64,000 bases of DNA, taken from NCBI GenBank assembly GCA_018657065.1, contig JABHXU010000020.1, forward strand, positions 185,100 to 249,099, in the 5' to 3' direction. A model generated the notes under the pieces. That model was not told the DNA's origin and did no database searches. It saw nothing but the letters and a program-made list of their open reading frames with translations. The translations under genes and the position numbers were made by a program. The DNA comes from an archaeon (GTDB lineage: Archaea; Nanobdellota; Nanobdellia; Woesearchaeales; GW2011-AR15). Below are positions 51,419-62,526 of this stretch, in pieces; the stretch's first letter is position 1; the number at the start of each line of letters is the position of its first letter.

Positions 51419-52351
51419 TTATTCTTCTTTTTTAGAAGCTTTTTTAGGTTTTGCAACAGACTTATCTGAAACTTTTTTAGGTTCTGCTTTTTTTGCTGCT
51501 ACTTTTTTAGGTTTTTCAGCTTTAACTTCAGGTTTAGTTTCTGTTGGTTTAACTTCCTTTTTTTCTTTCAATTTAGCTTCAACTTTAGTTTCTACTTTTG
51601 CTTCTGTTGGTTTAACTTCCTTTTTTTCTTCCAATTTAGCTTCAACTTTAGTTTCTACTTTAGTTTCTCCTTTTGCTTCTATTTTAGCTTCTACTTTAAC
51701 TTCTTTTTTCTCTGAGATTTTTACTGTTGCTTTTTTAGAAACTTTAATTTTTCCAACAACTGATTCTTTTGCTGCGTGATGATTTTCTTCTCCAAGTTCT
51801 CTAATAATAACTGTTCTAACTGGATGAATTGGATTTAATTTATTTTTTAAATCCATTTGAACTCTATTTTTAATGACTGCTGAAAATAATTCTTCACAAT
51901 TAGTTTTATTGACAACTTTAATTAATTCTTGTTTTAAATTTGCTCTAAGTGAATACTCAACAGCTTTGCTTGTTTTTCCATGTGTTAAAAGCATTGGCTT
52001 AATTCTAATTAAAACATTATCTTTTGTTCTAACAACTAAAGAATCATCAACTCTATTCATTCTTCTTCTAACAAGTCTTTTAATTGATGCTGGAAGAAAT
52101 GAATATCTCATTATTCTTGTTCTTAAAATATCATCTTTCACTTCAACAATTCCAAATTTAACTGCACAATTTTGAGTTTTAATGTCTCCTGTTACCTTCA
52201 TTAAATTTGAAGTGATAGTTTTTCCAATAGAATTATTAGGATCTTCAACATATGATTCTCCTAATTCTTTTTCTCCTAGAAACTTAGGTGAAGTAATTTT
52301 TACCCATTTTTTTTTCTTAACAACTTGTTTTGTAACTCGTTTTTTTGCCAT
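51419..52351 (-). CDS. 30S ribosomal protein eS1 with long repetitive tail
   Basis: The first ~210 residues fit eS1 (S3Ae): KKKWVKITSPKFLGEKELGESYVEDPNNSIGKT, VKDDILRTRIMRYSFLPASIKRLVRRR and IRIKPMLLTHGKTSKAVEYSLR, with IHPVRTVIIRELGEE near 180. eS1 lies by the mRNA exit of the small subunit. A ~100-residue C-terminal extension of Lys/Glu/Ala/Val follows, with a 21-residue repeat (KPTEAKVETKVEAKLEEKKEV) in two copies. Typical archaeal eS1 is about 200 residues, so the tail is an addition. GGAGATGAT upstream of the ATG is a good ribosome-binding site. Confidence 0.93.
   Translation of the reverse strand: MAKKRVTKQVVKKKKWVKITSPKFLGEKELGESYVEDPNNSIGKTITSNLMKVTGDIKTQNCAVKFGIVEVKDDILRTRIMRYSFLPASIKRLVRRRMNRVDDSLVVRTKDNVLIRIKPMLLTHGKTSKAVEYSLRANLKQELIKVVNKTNCEELFSAVIKNRVQMDLKNKLNPIHPVRTVIIRELGEENHHAAKESVVGKIKVSKKATVKISEKKEVKVEAKIEAKGETKVETKVEAKLEEKKEVKPTEAKVETKVEAKLKEKKEVKPTETKPEVKAEKPKKVAAKKAEPKKVSDKSVAKPKKASKKEE
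51541..51666. repeat. 63-bp tandem repeat inside the eS1 gene
   Basis: Two copies of a 63-bp unit, starting at 51541 and 51604 (CTGTTGGTTTAACTTCC), encode the 21-residue repeat of the eS1 tail and keep the reading frame. Near identity between the copies points to a recent duplication. Confidence 0.8.
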
Positions 52352-52481
52352 TTATTATCATCTCCAAATTTTTGATTATATAATTAATTTATATCTTTGA
52401 ATTAATGAAGTATTTAAAAATATATCTTTAGTAACCCTATTTTTGATAGTATTTATTAATTAAATTCAATTTCTCTCAAAT

Positions 52482-53108
52482 ATGTTAAATAAAGCAATAT
52501 TTAGAAAACATACTCAATTATTTTTATACATGATATTTAGACATTATTTTTCACAAAAAGAAATAATTTTATGGAGCCTTAAAAATAAAGAATTTAAAGA
52601 TAAAGACTCCTGGGAAAATAAAGGACAGTTTAGAGATAAAATGATTAAACTAGGAGTATTAAAAAAATATTCATATAAAGAATTTAAAAAAATTTATCCA
52701 ACTAAAGTTAAAGATGCATCTATAGCTTACAAAAAAAGTCATGAAAGAAAAAGAGTTATTCTTAAAATTAATTCACTAAGACTTATTGAATTGTTAATTC
52801 CTAATTTGTTAAATAAATTTGATTCTAAAATATTAGAATTTATACCTATTCAAGAGTATGCCAAATTTTGTTTAGAAAACAAAAAATCATACACAATACA
52901 AGAATACATTCAAGCTTTTATTTATGGTTGTGCTACGCAAAAAATAATTACATTTAATCATCCAAAAATTACTAAGCTTTGTGAAACATTTGCTGAATAC
53001 ATTATGGTGAGATATGATGAAAAAATGTCAATTCTCAATAATGAAATAACTTTTTCAAGAGATTTATTTGAAAAAAATATTAAGATATATGTTGAATCAA
53101 ATTATTAA
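52482..53108 (+). CDS. Hypothetical protein, 208 residues
   Basis: A soluble, lysine- and isoleucine-rich protein starting MLNKAIFRKHTQLFLYMIFRHYFSQKE. The N-terminal half has a possible helix-turn-helix (DSWENKGQFRDKMIKLGVLKKY), and the C-terminal half is helical. No known motif is present. Divergent from eS1, convergent with gyrB, and followed by two hairpins. Not recognised. Confidence 0.6.
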   Translation: MLNKAIFRKHTQLFLYMIFRHYFSQKEIILWSLKNKEFKDKDSWENKGQFRDKMIKLGVLKKYSYKEFKKIYPTKVKDASIAYKKSHERKRVILKINSLRLIELLIPNLLNKFDSKILEFIPIQEYAKFCLENKKSYTIQEYIQAFIYGCATQKIITFNHPKITKLCETFAEYIMVRYDEKMSILNNEITFSRDLFEKNIKIYVESNY

Positions 53109-53136
53109 ACATAGAAAACTGAAAATTTTTAAGCTT

Positions 53137-55123
<1,987 letters not shown>

Positions 55124-55287
55124 TTATGAATTATTGAGAATACCCCATATTTCTCGTCTATAATTACTGAAAATTTGACGATTTATAAACGTTATGGTTT
55201 TTGATGAAAAAAAAGTGAAATTTAAACAAATTTTTTATTAAAATACTAACAAAAAATATTTATATTCTTATACCAAAAATAAGAAAT

Positions 55288-55719
55288 ATGAACACTAAAC
55301 ACATTATCATAAATATTATTGTATCAATAATTTTATTGGCAATTGTTGGATTTAATACTCTATTTGTTCATACAAATTATTTTTTATTTTCACTCCAATT
55401 AATTTTCGTTTCAAGTATTTGTATGATACCTTATTTGTTTATTTCTGAGAAGAAAAAAGATAAAAAATTTTTATTAATTAATAGTTTAATTCAATCTACA
55501 ATTATTATTCTAGTTATGATTAGTATAATGAGTTACATGGACTATCAAATTAATCAATTTGAAGTTCCAAACATGGAACTTCAAGAAGGTGTTCAAATCC
55601 AAAAAATGTTTGCTTCACCAACAATTTCACATTATATTATAATATTTATTTTCCTAAATCTACCATATTTTGTTTACTTTCTAATCAATAAAAATAAATC
55701 GGAAACTAAATCTATATAA
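55288..55719 (+). CDS. Four-helix membrane protein of unknown function
   Basis: 143 residues with four transmembrane helices (about 7-25, 31-51, 62-83, 115-134). The cytoplasmic loop SEKKKDKK lies between helices 2 and 3. The outer loop DYQINQFEVPNMELQEGVQIQKMF precedes helix 4. A TATA-like TATTTATATTC lies about 25 bp before the ATG, as in a leaderless gene. It is 23 bp before the CCA enzyme gene but no functional link is evident. Confidence 0.65.
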   Translation: MNTKHIIINIIVSIILLAIVGFNTLFVHTNYFLFSLQLIFVSSICMIPYLFISEKKKDKKFLLINSLIQSTIIILVMISIMSYMDYQINQFEVPNMELQEGVQIQKMFASPTISHYIIIFIFLNLPYFVYFLINKNKSETKSI

Positions 55720-55742
55720 ACAAACATTCATCTCTTTTTTTT

Positions 55743-57002
55743 ATGCAAATACTTCAAAAAATCAAAGCTGATTTGAAACCTGATACAACAGTATTAGTTG
55801 ATATTGAACTATTTGTCAAAGAAATTAATAAAGAAATTAAAGAAAATAAAATCAAAGCTACTTGTGTCACTGGTGGAAGTGTTGCTAAAGGCACTTTTCT
55901 AAAAGGAGATTTTGATATTGATTTATTTGTAAAATTTAATTATTTGTATAAAGACCAAGATATCTCAAATTTACTTAAGAAAATTCTAAAAAAATTCAAT
56001 CCTGAATTACTTCACGGCTCAAGAGATTATTTTCAAATTAAAGATAATAATTTAACATATGAAATTGTTCCTGTATTAGATGTTACAGATCCTTCTAAAT
56101 CATTAAATGTTACTGACATGAGTCCACTTCATGTTTATTGGGTTAAAAAAAACCTTAAAAAAAATGGAGAAGAAGAAATAAGACTTGCAAAAAAATTTTG
56201 TAAATCAATAGGAGTATATGGAGCTGAATCCTACATCAATGGATTCTCTGGACATGTTATGGATATATTAATTATTAAATATGGTTCATTTATTGATTTA
56301 CTTAAAGCTAGTCAAAAATGGGACTCAAAAACTATTATTGATTTTGAAAAACATTATAAAAATAGTCAAGATGTTTTGTTTAATTTAAACCAATCAAAAA
56401 TAGAAGGACCTTTAATTGTCATTGATCCAATATTAAAAACAAGGAATGCTTCATCAGCATTATCATATGAAAAATTTTCTTTATTTAAAAAAAAAGCAAA
56501 AGAGTTCTTAAACAGACCAAGTGTAAGTTTTTTCAAAGAAAAACAAATTGGAAAAACATATTTAAAATTAAAATATAAAAACAAAAATTTGAGTATTTTA
56601 TCTATAACTGCCAAAAAAGGTAAACGAGATGTTGTTGGTTCAAAAATACTTAAAGCATTCAAACATATAAAATTAGAACTTAAAAAAAGAGGTTTTTCTA
56701 TTAAAGAAAGTGGTTGGTATTGGAATAAAAAACAAAGAGTTTTATTTTGGTTTGTTGTAGAAAACCCGATACTTCCAATATCTAGTGTTGTTCAAGGACC
56801 TCCTATTGATATGAAAGACGCATGTAAAAATTTTAAATTAAAATATAAAACAACATTTATTGAAGACAAAAAATTATGCTCAAAAGTTAATATAAAAATT
56901 AGAGATCTAAAAAAAAATATAATTGATATAAGCAAAGAAAAAAATTTCACAGATAAAGTTAAGTTTAATGGTGTGGAATCATTTGTGAATAGAAAAATAT
57001 AA
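55743..57002 (+). CDS. cca: CCA tRNA nucleotidyltransferase, archaeal class I
   Basis: 419 residues. The nucleotidyltransferase motif is GGSVAKGTFLKGDFDIDLFV near residue 41, with G-S and D-x-D catalytic residues, and the third carboxylate is in LTYEIVPVLD near 103. KKFCKSIGVYGAESYINGFSG near 155 is the conserved central block, followed by the body and the C-terminal tail domain. It adds or repairs the 3' CCA end of every tRNA. None of the tRNA genes in this window encodes CCA, so the enzyme is essential. Length fits archaeal homologues. Confidence 0.95.
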   Translation: MQILQKIKADLKPDTTVLVDIELFVKEINKEIKENKIKATCVTGGSVAKGTFLKGDFDIDLFVKFNYLYKDQDISNLLKKILKKFNPELLHGSRDYFQIKDNNLTYEIVPVLDVTDPSKSLNVTDMSPLHVYWVKKNLKKNGEEEIRLAKKFCKSIGVYGAESYINGFSGHVMDILIIKYGSFIDLLKASQKWDSKTIIDFEKHYKNSQDVLFNLNQSKIEGPLIVIDPILKTRNASSALSYEKFSLFKKKAKEFLNRPSVSFFKEKQIGKTYLKLKYKNKNLSILSITAKKGKRDVVGSKILKAFKHIKLELKKRGFSIKESGWYWNKKQRVLFWFVVENPILPISSVVQGPPIDMKDACKNFKLKYKTTFIEDKKLCSKVNIKIRDLKKNIIDISKEKNFTDKVKFNGVESFVNRKI

Positions 57003-57028
57003 ATAACAAGTTGATTAAATTTGTCTTA

Positions 57029-57751
57029 ATGAATAAAAAATCTCAGGTTTCTATTTTTGTGATCATTGGACTTATCTTAGTTATTATTTTAGGAATTGTC
57101 CTTGTGAAAGTAAATTATGAACCTGATGTTACTAGAGAAAATAAAAATTTTGAAGAAATTGAAAAGCATGTAACTAAATGCATTGAAGAATCTGCTTTAG
57201 AAGCTATCCAAACTCTAGGAAGACAAGGCTCTTTAGATCCGCAAGCTTATACACAATCTGATGATTCTGTTATAAGTTTTTATTATTTTAAAGGCAGAGG
57301 CTATATTCCAGATCAAGAAACAATTGAAACCCAAATTTCAAACTTTGTTACTGACAAATTATATCTTTGTATAAATGAATTCAGTGATAAAGAATATGTT
57401 ATAGACGCTGAAGATGTTGTTGTAGGAACAAAAATAAACAAAAACTCTGTTGATGTTACATTAGACACACCAATCAAAGTATATCACCACGGTCAAAAAG
57501 ATGAACATATAATTCCTACTGTAAAAATAAATGCTAATTTAAAGAAAATTTACGAAACATCTAAAGAAATAATTAGTGATACAATTAATGATCCTGACTG
57601 GATACAATTTGATAAATTATATGAAAATGATTTAGATATAAAAATAGTAAAAGTTAATAGTTCAACTATTGTTTATGTTATAACTGATAATAAAATTGGA
57701 CTTGATAAAAAACCATATACTTATAGATTTGCGGTGAAATATGACTTATAA
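57029..57751 (+). CDS. Pilin-like surface protein with K-x-S-Q-x-S signal
   Basis: ATG 57029 gives MNKKSQVSIFVIIGLILVIILGIVLVKV, the same N-terminal pattern as the genes at 14070 and 16310; an in-frame TTG lies at 57011. The 240-residue product has one N-terminal hydrophobic helix and an extracellular domain with a conserved FEEIEKHVTKCIEESALEAIQTLGRQG segment, like the early part of those proteins (FETMIYSCVEYAVQDS). Its end overlaps the next gene by 11 bases. Likely membrane-anchored or assembled outside the cell. Confidence 0.78.
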   Translation: MNKKSQVSIFVIIGLILVIILGIVLVKVNYEPDVTRENKNFEEIEKHVTKCIEESALEAIQTLGRQGSLDPQAYTQSDDSVISFYYFKGRGYIPDQETIETQISNFVTDKLYLCINEFSDKEYVIDAEDVVVGTKINKNSVDVTLDTPIKVYHHGQKDEHIIPTVKINANLKKIYETSKEIISDTINDPDWIQFDKLYENDLDIKIVKVNSSTIVYVITDNKIGLDKKPYTYRFAVKYDL

Positions 57752-59249
57752 AAAAATAATAATTGGACTTGTATTTATTTTGCTAATTAGTAATGTTACA
57801 GCAAATTTAGAATTTATTGGATTTAAAGAAGGACAAGTTGAAGAGTTTGATACTTTCTCAGTTATATTTATTGAAAATAAAAATATAACAATCTCCCAAT
57901 TAGTTGAAGAAAATGTTAAAGTTTACAATGGAAAACCAAGTCCAGAAGTTTTAGAAAATAATGAAAAATTAATTTATATTTTACAACATTATTCACCAGA
58001 TAAAGAATTAACTGATGAAACTAGAAAGAACGGACAAAAAAGATTAACCGCTGTTGTAAAAGACACAAACGTAGAAATTCAAAACGGATTTATTATAAGA
58101 ACTGAAGAGAAAAAAATTAATACAAAAAGTCTTCTTCAAGCAGAAAAATTCGGTAATAGAGAAATAGACATTTTATCTTCTAGAGTAGCTCAAATATTTA
58201 GTACAATTAGAGAAATTGTTTTTAGAATTAGTGATTTTAAATTATCTGAAGATTATGATAGAGGTTTTTACACTGGAATGGCTACTGAATTTATTCCAGA
58301 ATTTTCAGAAGAGAGTTTTGTTGAAGTTGTTCCCAATGTAGAATGTAATAAATTTGGTTTTGTTTATTATCCTGATTCAAATTATAATTATATTGATCAA
58401 ACTTTAGAACTAACAAAAAATAATGGATATGCTTTAGGAATTGCATATTCAAAATACGATCAATTTCAAGACTCATTAAATAATATGAAAATTTTTGTCA
58501 ATGAAGCAAATAAACATAATATCACACCAATTGTTAGAATTCTTGGAATAAATTGGTTTACTGAAATTGCGAGTGCTGATGAAGTTGTTAATTTTATTAA
58601 AAATTTAAAACAAGAGACTAATGGAAAACTTGAATATGTTCAAATTTGGGATAAACCTAATATTGTTTATGGAGATAATGATTATTTCTTATATCCTCAA
58701 GCATATGCAGATTATGTTATTGAAATTAAACAAAAATTAAATGATCCAGACATTAAATTTATTTCAGCATCTCTATCAATAGGACCTACAGAACTAGTTG
58801 AAGGAAGACAAAGAAATAGTTCCATGGAATATCTAAACACATTACTAAAAGTCTCGGAATTCTGGGACAACATTGATTACTGGGCAAGTTCAGCATATAA
58901 TAAAGACATAACTCAAAATAATAACTGTAGATTTGATGATGGAACTTCAATGATTGAAGCAGAAAATTTATGTTTATCTAGTATATATGCCTATGAAAAA
59001 GAAATTGATAGAATTTATGAAGAAACAGGTAGTCAGGTTGAAGTATTTTTAACAGATGTTGGATTTAGTTTAGAACAAGATGTTTCTAAATTTGACTTTT
59101 TATTAAACCATATAAAAGAAGATCCGAGTATTAAAGGAGCAACAGTTTTCTTAGCAAATGGTTGGTCTCTATTTGAAGAAACTAGCTGGATTAATCCTGA
59201 AACTAAAAAAATCATTGAATTAAATAGTCAACTAGATGTCTGCAGTTAG
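57741..59249 (+). CDS. Secreted protein with glycoside-hydrolase-like barrel
   Basis: 502 residues. A signal peptide (KKIIIGLVFILLISNVTA) starts the chain; the N-terminal ~190 residues are of unknown fold. From about 205 the order FGFVYYPDSNYNYIDQTLELTKNNG, ITPIVRILGINWF, LEYVQIWDKPN, IKFISASLSIGP, NIDYWASSAYN and VEVFLTDVGFSL follows the strand order of a TIM-barrel glycosidase of the GH5/GH39 type. At the place of the acid/base N-E the sequence is WDKPN, and near the nucleophile TDVGF, so catalytic glutamates seem replaced. Coupled to the pilin-like gene by an 11-base overlap. Confidence 0.6.
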   Translation: MTYKKIIIGLVFILLISNVTANLEFIGFKEGQVEEFDTFSVIFIENKNITISQLVEENVKVYNGKPSPEVLENNEKLIYILQHYSPDKELTDETRKNGQKRLTAVVKDTNVEIQNGFIIRTEEKKINTKSLLQAEKFGNREIDILSSRVAQIFSTIREIVFRISDFKLSEDYDRGFYTGMATEFIPEFSEESFVEVVPNVECNKFGFVYYPDSNYNYIDQTLELTKNNGYALGIAYSKYDQFQDSLNNMKIFVNEANKHNITPIVRILGINWFTEIASADEVVNFIKNLKQETNGKLEYVQIWDKPNIVYGDNDYFLYPQAYADYVIEIKQKLNDPDIKFISASLSIGPTELVEGRQRNSSMEYLNTLLKVSEFWDNIDYWASSAYNKDITQNNNCRFDDGTSMIEAENLCLSSIYAYEKEIDRIYEETGSQVEVFLTDVGFSLEQDVSKFDFLLNHIKEDPSIKGATVFLANGWSLFEETSWINPETKKIIELNSQLDVCS

Positions 59250-59280
59250 TTTTATATACCTCTTATTCTTACCTTAATCT

Positions 59281-59526
59281 ATGAAAAAAATAATTTTAAT
59301 TTTATGTTTAATTTTAATTGTTTCTTGTTCTAAAAATGTGCCAGAAGGAGTCCAACCAGAAGTTGTTGCAGATCATAAACAAAATAATCCTGAAGAATGT
59401 ACACCAGGACAAAACATGTGTACAATGCAATATGATCCTGTTTGTTGTAATGGCAAAACTTACTCAAATGATTGTGTGGCAAACAATAATTGTGCATTTG
59501 ATTGTGTTCAAGGAGAATGTGAATAA
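59281..59526 (+). CDS. Kazal-type protease inhibitor-like lipoprotein
   Basis: 81 residues. The lipobox LILIVSC follows a short lysine start, so the mature protein is lipid-anchored outside. After a ~25-residue linker, the sequence CTPGQNMCTMQYDPVCCNGKTYSNDCVANN...C has the Kazal pattern, with YDPVCxNGKTYSNDCxA as signature. The extra cysteine in PVCC differs from the standard six-cysteine set. Kazal domains inhibit serine proteases. It could protect the cell surface from proteases of a host or neighbour. Confidence 0.85.
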   Translation: MKKIILILCLILIVSCSKNVPEGVQPEVVADHKQNNPEECTPGQNMCTMQYDPVCCNGKTYSNDCVANNNCAFDCVQGECE

Positions 59527-59529
59527 ATT

Positions 59530-61149
59530 CTAACCTTTCTGCATATTTTCTATATGTTTAATTGTATCTGTATGAGGACCTATAACTCCAAAATGATTAT
59601 CGTGACCTTCTTTTTCTCTAATAGACATTCCTTCTAAAAGAGAAAGCACATCTTCATTTCCATAAGTTAACGGATCAACAAAAGCATATTCTATTCCTGT
59701 TTCTTTATCAACAAAATAAGGAAAATTATCCCCATATTTAGCGTCTCTTGCTAAAGGTAATTCGGTACAACATAAGCCAATTTTTATTGGTGAAATTTTA
59801 TCTCCTTCATCTTCATGAATACATTTTAAATAAAATTCAAAATTGTCTCCTGCTGTTTCATCATCCCCTTCTTTTACTTTTCCAATAACATCATCATTAA
59901 TTTTTTGATAAAATTTATCTTTAGAAAAATTAATTCCTTCAGAATTTCTAAACACAGGTTCTTTTTTATCTATTTCATAAACATATATTCCTTTATTTTT
60001 TGCTATTGTTTGATAAGTCCCAGTTTTATATAATGCCAATGTTGACAAAAAGCAAACTCTTTCTCCTGCTGACAATCTTTTAATTAATCCTCCTGGTAAA
60101 TCATAAATAAATACAAATGAATGAGTTAAATGAGATAATCTTAACAATTCCTTAGGAGCAGAAGCTAAATTACATAAAATATAAACTAGACTTGCATTAT
60201 ATTTTGAAATAACTTTTTTTAATCCATATACATAGTCTTTATCAGTATAGTGATGATGACCTCCATCAATAAATTTCAAAAACCAATCTTGTCGATTTGC
60301 AATTATTTTGCTTCTTTCATCATTTGTAAAAATTCCTAAATAATTTTTTCCTTCAATTATAACTTCAAATTCATGATTATAAATTCCTTTAGCATCAAAC
60401 TCTCGAATTTTCCTTTCAATTTCTTCAAAATCGCTTTCTTGAGGTCTACTTTCTGCTTCAAGATTTCCTAGAATTTTTCCATCTGTAAAAAAAACTATGT
60501 GTGCTTTACCTGAAGAATTCACAGATTTAACAAATTCTTTAAATCCTTCTCTCCCAGCATGTTTACCCATTCCTCCTGCAATATGTAAAAGATAATTTCT
60601 TCCATTTTCATGAAGAGGATCATGATGTTCAGCAGCATGATGCAAATGATAAATTGTATATTCTTTTTTTCTAATAACATTTAAACGAGTTATTATCAAA
60701 TTCATAGATCTAATTAATCTTGTAGCTGATACCTTGACTTTTTCTTTATCAATTGATTCTTCCTTTCCAGTTTTTTCATATCCCAATATTAGATCTCGAA
60801 ATGATTCTAATCTCCTAACCATCATTGCAAATTTCCTTTGAAATAATTGCTTTTGAAAAAAATTAGATGATGTTTTAAGAAGATTTGAATTTTTATGAAT
60901 CCCTTTTTTATCAAGAACACTTAGATCTATGTTTTCTAATTGATGACCGAGTCCAACTAAATGAAAAATTCTTTGTAAGAATGTTGTATCAATTGATCGA
61001 AATTCCTGAAGATTAATAAGTCGATCATGTAAAATAAAATGTTCACTTAAAAAAGATCTAAAAGATCTAAGATCTAAAAAAAAAGACACTAAAAAATCAT
61101 CCAGTTCTTTTAATGTTTGGAAAGTTATATCTGTATTTTTATCCGACAT
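59530..61149 (-). CDS. Unknown 539-residue protein with racemase-like C-terminal part
   Basis: Soluble. The first ~170 residues are helical, with HHAAEHHDPLHENGRNYLLHIAGGMGKHAG following at about 175-205, rich in histidine. A Rossmann-like middle follows (AHIVFFTDGKILGN). Near the C-terminus, IKIGLCCTELPLARDAKYGDN and YAFVDPLTYGN resemble the second half of aspartate/glutamate racemases (GCTELPL and FDPT). The overall architecture is not known to me. The C-C in GLCCTELPL keeps the racemase cysteine. Function unassigned; a metal- or amino-acid-related role is possible. Confidence 0.6.
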   Translation of the reverse strand: MSDKNTDITFQTLKELDDFLVSFFLDLRSFRSFLSEHFILHDRLINLQEFRSIDTTFLQRIFHLVGLGHQLENIDLSVLDKKGIHKNSNLLKTSSNFFQKQLFQRKFAMMVRRLESFRDLILGYEKTGKEESIDKEKVKVSATRLIRSMNLIITRLNVIRKKEYTIYHLHHAAEHHDPLHENGRNYLLHIAGGMGKHAGREGFKEFVKSVNSSGKAHIVFFTDGKILGNLEAESRPQESDFEEIERKIREFDAKGIYNHEFEVIIEGKNYLGIFTNDERSKIIANRQDWFLKFIDGGHHHYTDKDYVYGLKKVISKYNASLVYILCNLASAPKELLRLSHLTHSFVFIYDLPGGLIKRLSAGERVCFLSTLALYKTGTYQTIAKNKGIYVYEIDKKEPVFRNSEGINFSKDKFYQKINDDVIGKVKEGDDETAGDNFEFYLKCIHEDEGDKISPIKIGLCCTELPLARDAKYGDNFPYFVDKETGIEYAFVDPLTYGNEDVLSLLEGMSIREKEGHDNHFGVIGPHTDTIKHIENMQKG

Positions 61150-61189
61150 TTAGAATATTTAATATTCTTTTTCTTAATAAAAGTTTCAC

Positions 61190-61768
61190 TTAAATTAATA
61201 GAGGCGTAACTAATTTTATTATTAAATTAAAAAGCGGTGAATAAATAAACAAATTAAGAAAAAATTGAGATGTCTGAATTCCTAAAACTCTAGGTAAATT
61301 TCCATTGAGAATATAATAAGTAAAACCTGAAACAATTGCAAAAGATATTGTTAAAGCTAAAAATAATAATGACCATGACCAACCTAAATAGGGTTGCATT
61401 AGTCCACTAAACACTCCAAAAGCTGTGCTAATTGTTATAGTTACAATAGCATTTAAAGACATTTTATGTACTCCAAAAGAAATAAAACCAACTAAAAAAG
61501 CATAAATAAATCCAATAACTGGACCAAATAAAAACCCAAAAAAGCAAGATGATGCAAAAAAACAATTTAATGCAATATATTCAAGCCTAACGTCAATTTT
61601 AACAATAAAAAAAGTTATAATTGCAAAAACTATTGCTAAGATTATTCCTACAAGATATTTTATTAATGAAATAATAAGTAGAAGAAGCAAAGCAAAAATG
61701 ATAAAATAATTAACTGCTGCTTTAGTTTTTTGAAGTTTTTTTTTCTTTTTCACCTTTCCAGGTTTCAT
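61190..61768 (-). CDS. Polytopic membrane protein
   Basis: 192 residues from ATG 61768 (MKPGKVKKKKKLQKTK); an in-frame TTG precedes it. After the basic N-terminus there are five to six hydrophobic helices (from about 20 to the end). The central loop FGPVIGFIYAFLVGFISFGVHKM has small residues. The layout resembles ECF-transporter S components or related small membrane proteins, but without a diagnostic motif. Function unknown. Confidence 0.6.
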   Translation of the reverse strand: MKPGKVKKKKKLQKTKAAVNYFIIFALLLLLIISLIKYLVGIILAIVFAIITFFIVKIDVRLEYIALNCFFASSCFFGFLFGPVIGFIYAFLVGFISFGVHKMSLNAIVTITISTAFGVFSGLMQPYLGWSWSLLFLALTISFAIVSGFTYYILNGNLPRVLGIQTSQFFLNLFIYSPLFNLIIKLVTPLLI

Positions 61769-61828
61769 CAATATAATTTATGCATTTGTTAATTATATAT
61801 TTTTCCTAATTAAGAAAACTATTTATAC

Positions 61829-62506
61829 ATGATTTTGTTTGAAAGTTTTATGTTTGGAGAAATTACAACTTGGCTTTTAGAATTAATTAAAAGTCATGGA
61901 ATTTTAGCTGTTATTTTAGGAGTTATAATTGAAACAATAATTGTTCCTCTTCCTTCTCCCTTAATTTTAATGACTGCAGGATATGTTTTAATCCCACATG
62001 GATCTTTATTATCTGTTTTATGGGCTGCATTATGGATATCATTAATTGCTGGTCTTGCCCAAACTATTGGAAGTTATTTACTTTATTTTATAGGTTACTA
62101 CGGAGGAAAACCTGTTATTGTTAATTTTGAAAAATGGCACGGTGTTAGTTGGAAAGACATAAAAAGATTTGAAAAAAAATTCAGTAAAAAAAGAAAAGAA
62201 GAAATTACATTATTTTTTTTAAGAGCTCTACCAATTATGCCTTTATCTGTAATTTCTGGTGTTGTAGGCATTATGAAAATGGATTTTAAAAAATTCACAT
62301 TATATACTTTTTTAGGTGTTATACCTAGGAATTTTGTATTAGCATTAATTGGATATTTTTTTAGTGGTTTTTATGTTACAATTGCTAATTACATTGATCA
62401 TGCTGAAACTATTATGACACTAATAATTGTTGGAATAATTGGTGCATATATTATTGGACACAAATTTGGAATATTTGATAAAATTAGGAAAAATATATTA
62501 AAGTAA
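61829..62506 (+). CDS. DedA-family membrane protein
   Basis: 225 residues. The signature GVIIETIIVPLPSPLILMTAGYVLIP near residue 32, the G-S-Y-L-L-Y-F-I-G-Y-Y-G-G-K segment near 82, FFLRALPIMPLSVISGVVGIMKM near 128, and YTFLGVIPRNFVLALIGYF near 156 are typical of DedA/SNARE-associated (VTT) proteins. The family moves or flips lipids such as undecaprenyl phosphate or phospholipids. The downstream gene, also lipid-related, follows after 20 bp. Confidence 0.88.
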   Translation: MILFESFMFGEITTWLLELIKSHGILAVILGVIIETIIVPLPSPLILMTAGYVLIPHGSLLSVLWAALWISLIAGLAQTIGSYLLYFIGYYGGKPVIVNFEKWHGVSWKDIKRFEKKFSKKRKEEITLFFLRALPIMPLSVISGVVGIMKMDFKKFTLYTFLGVIPRNFVLALIGYFFSGFYVTIANYIDHAETIMTLIIVGIIGAYIIGHKFGIFDKIRKNILK

Positions 62507-62526
62507 ACAACTAAATTAAAATCAAA

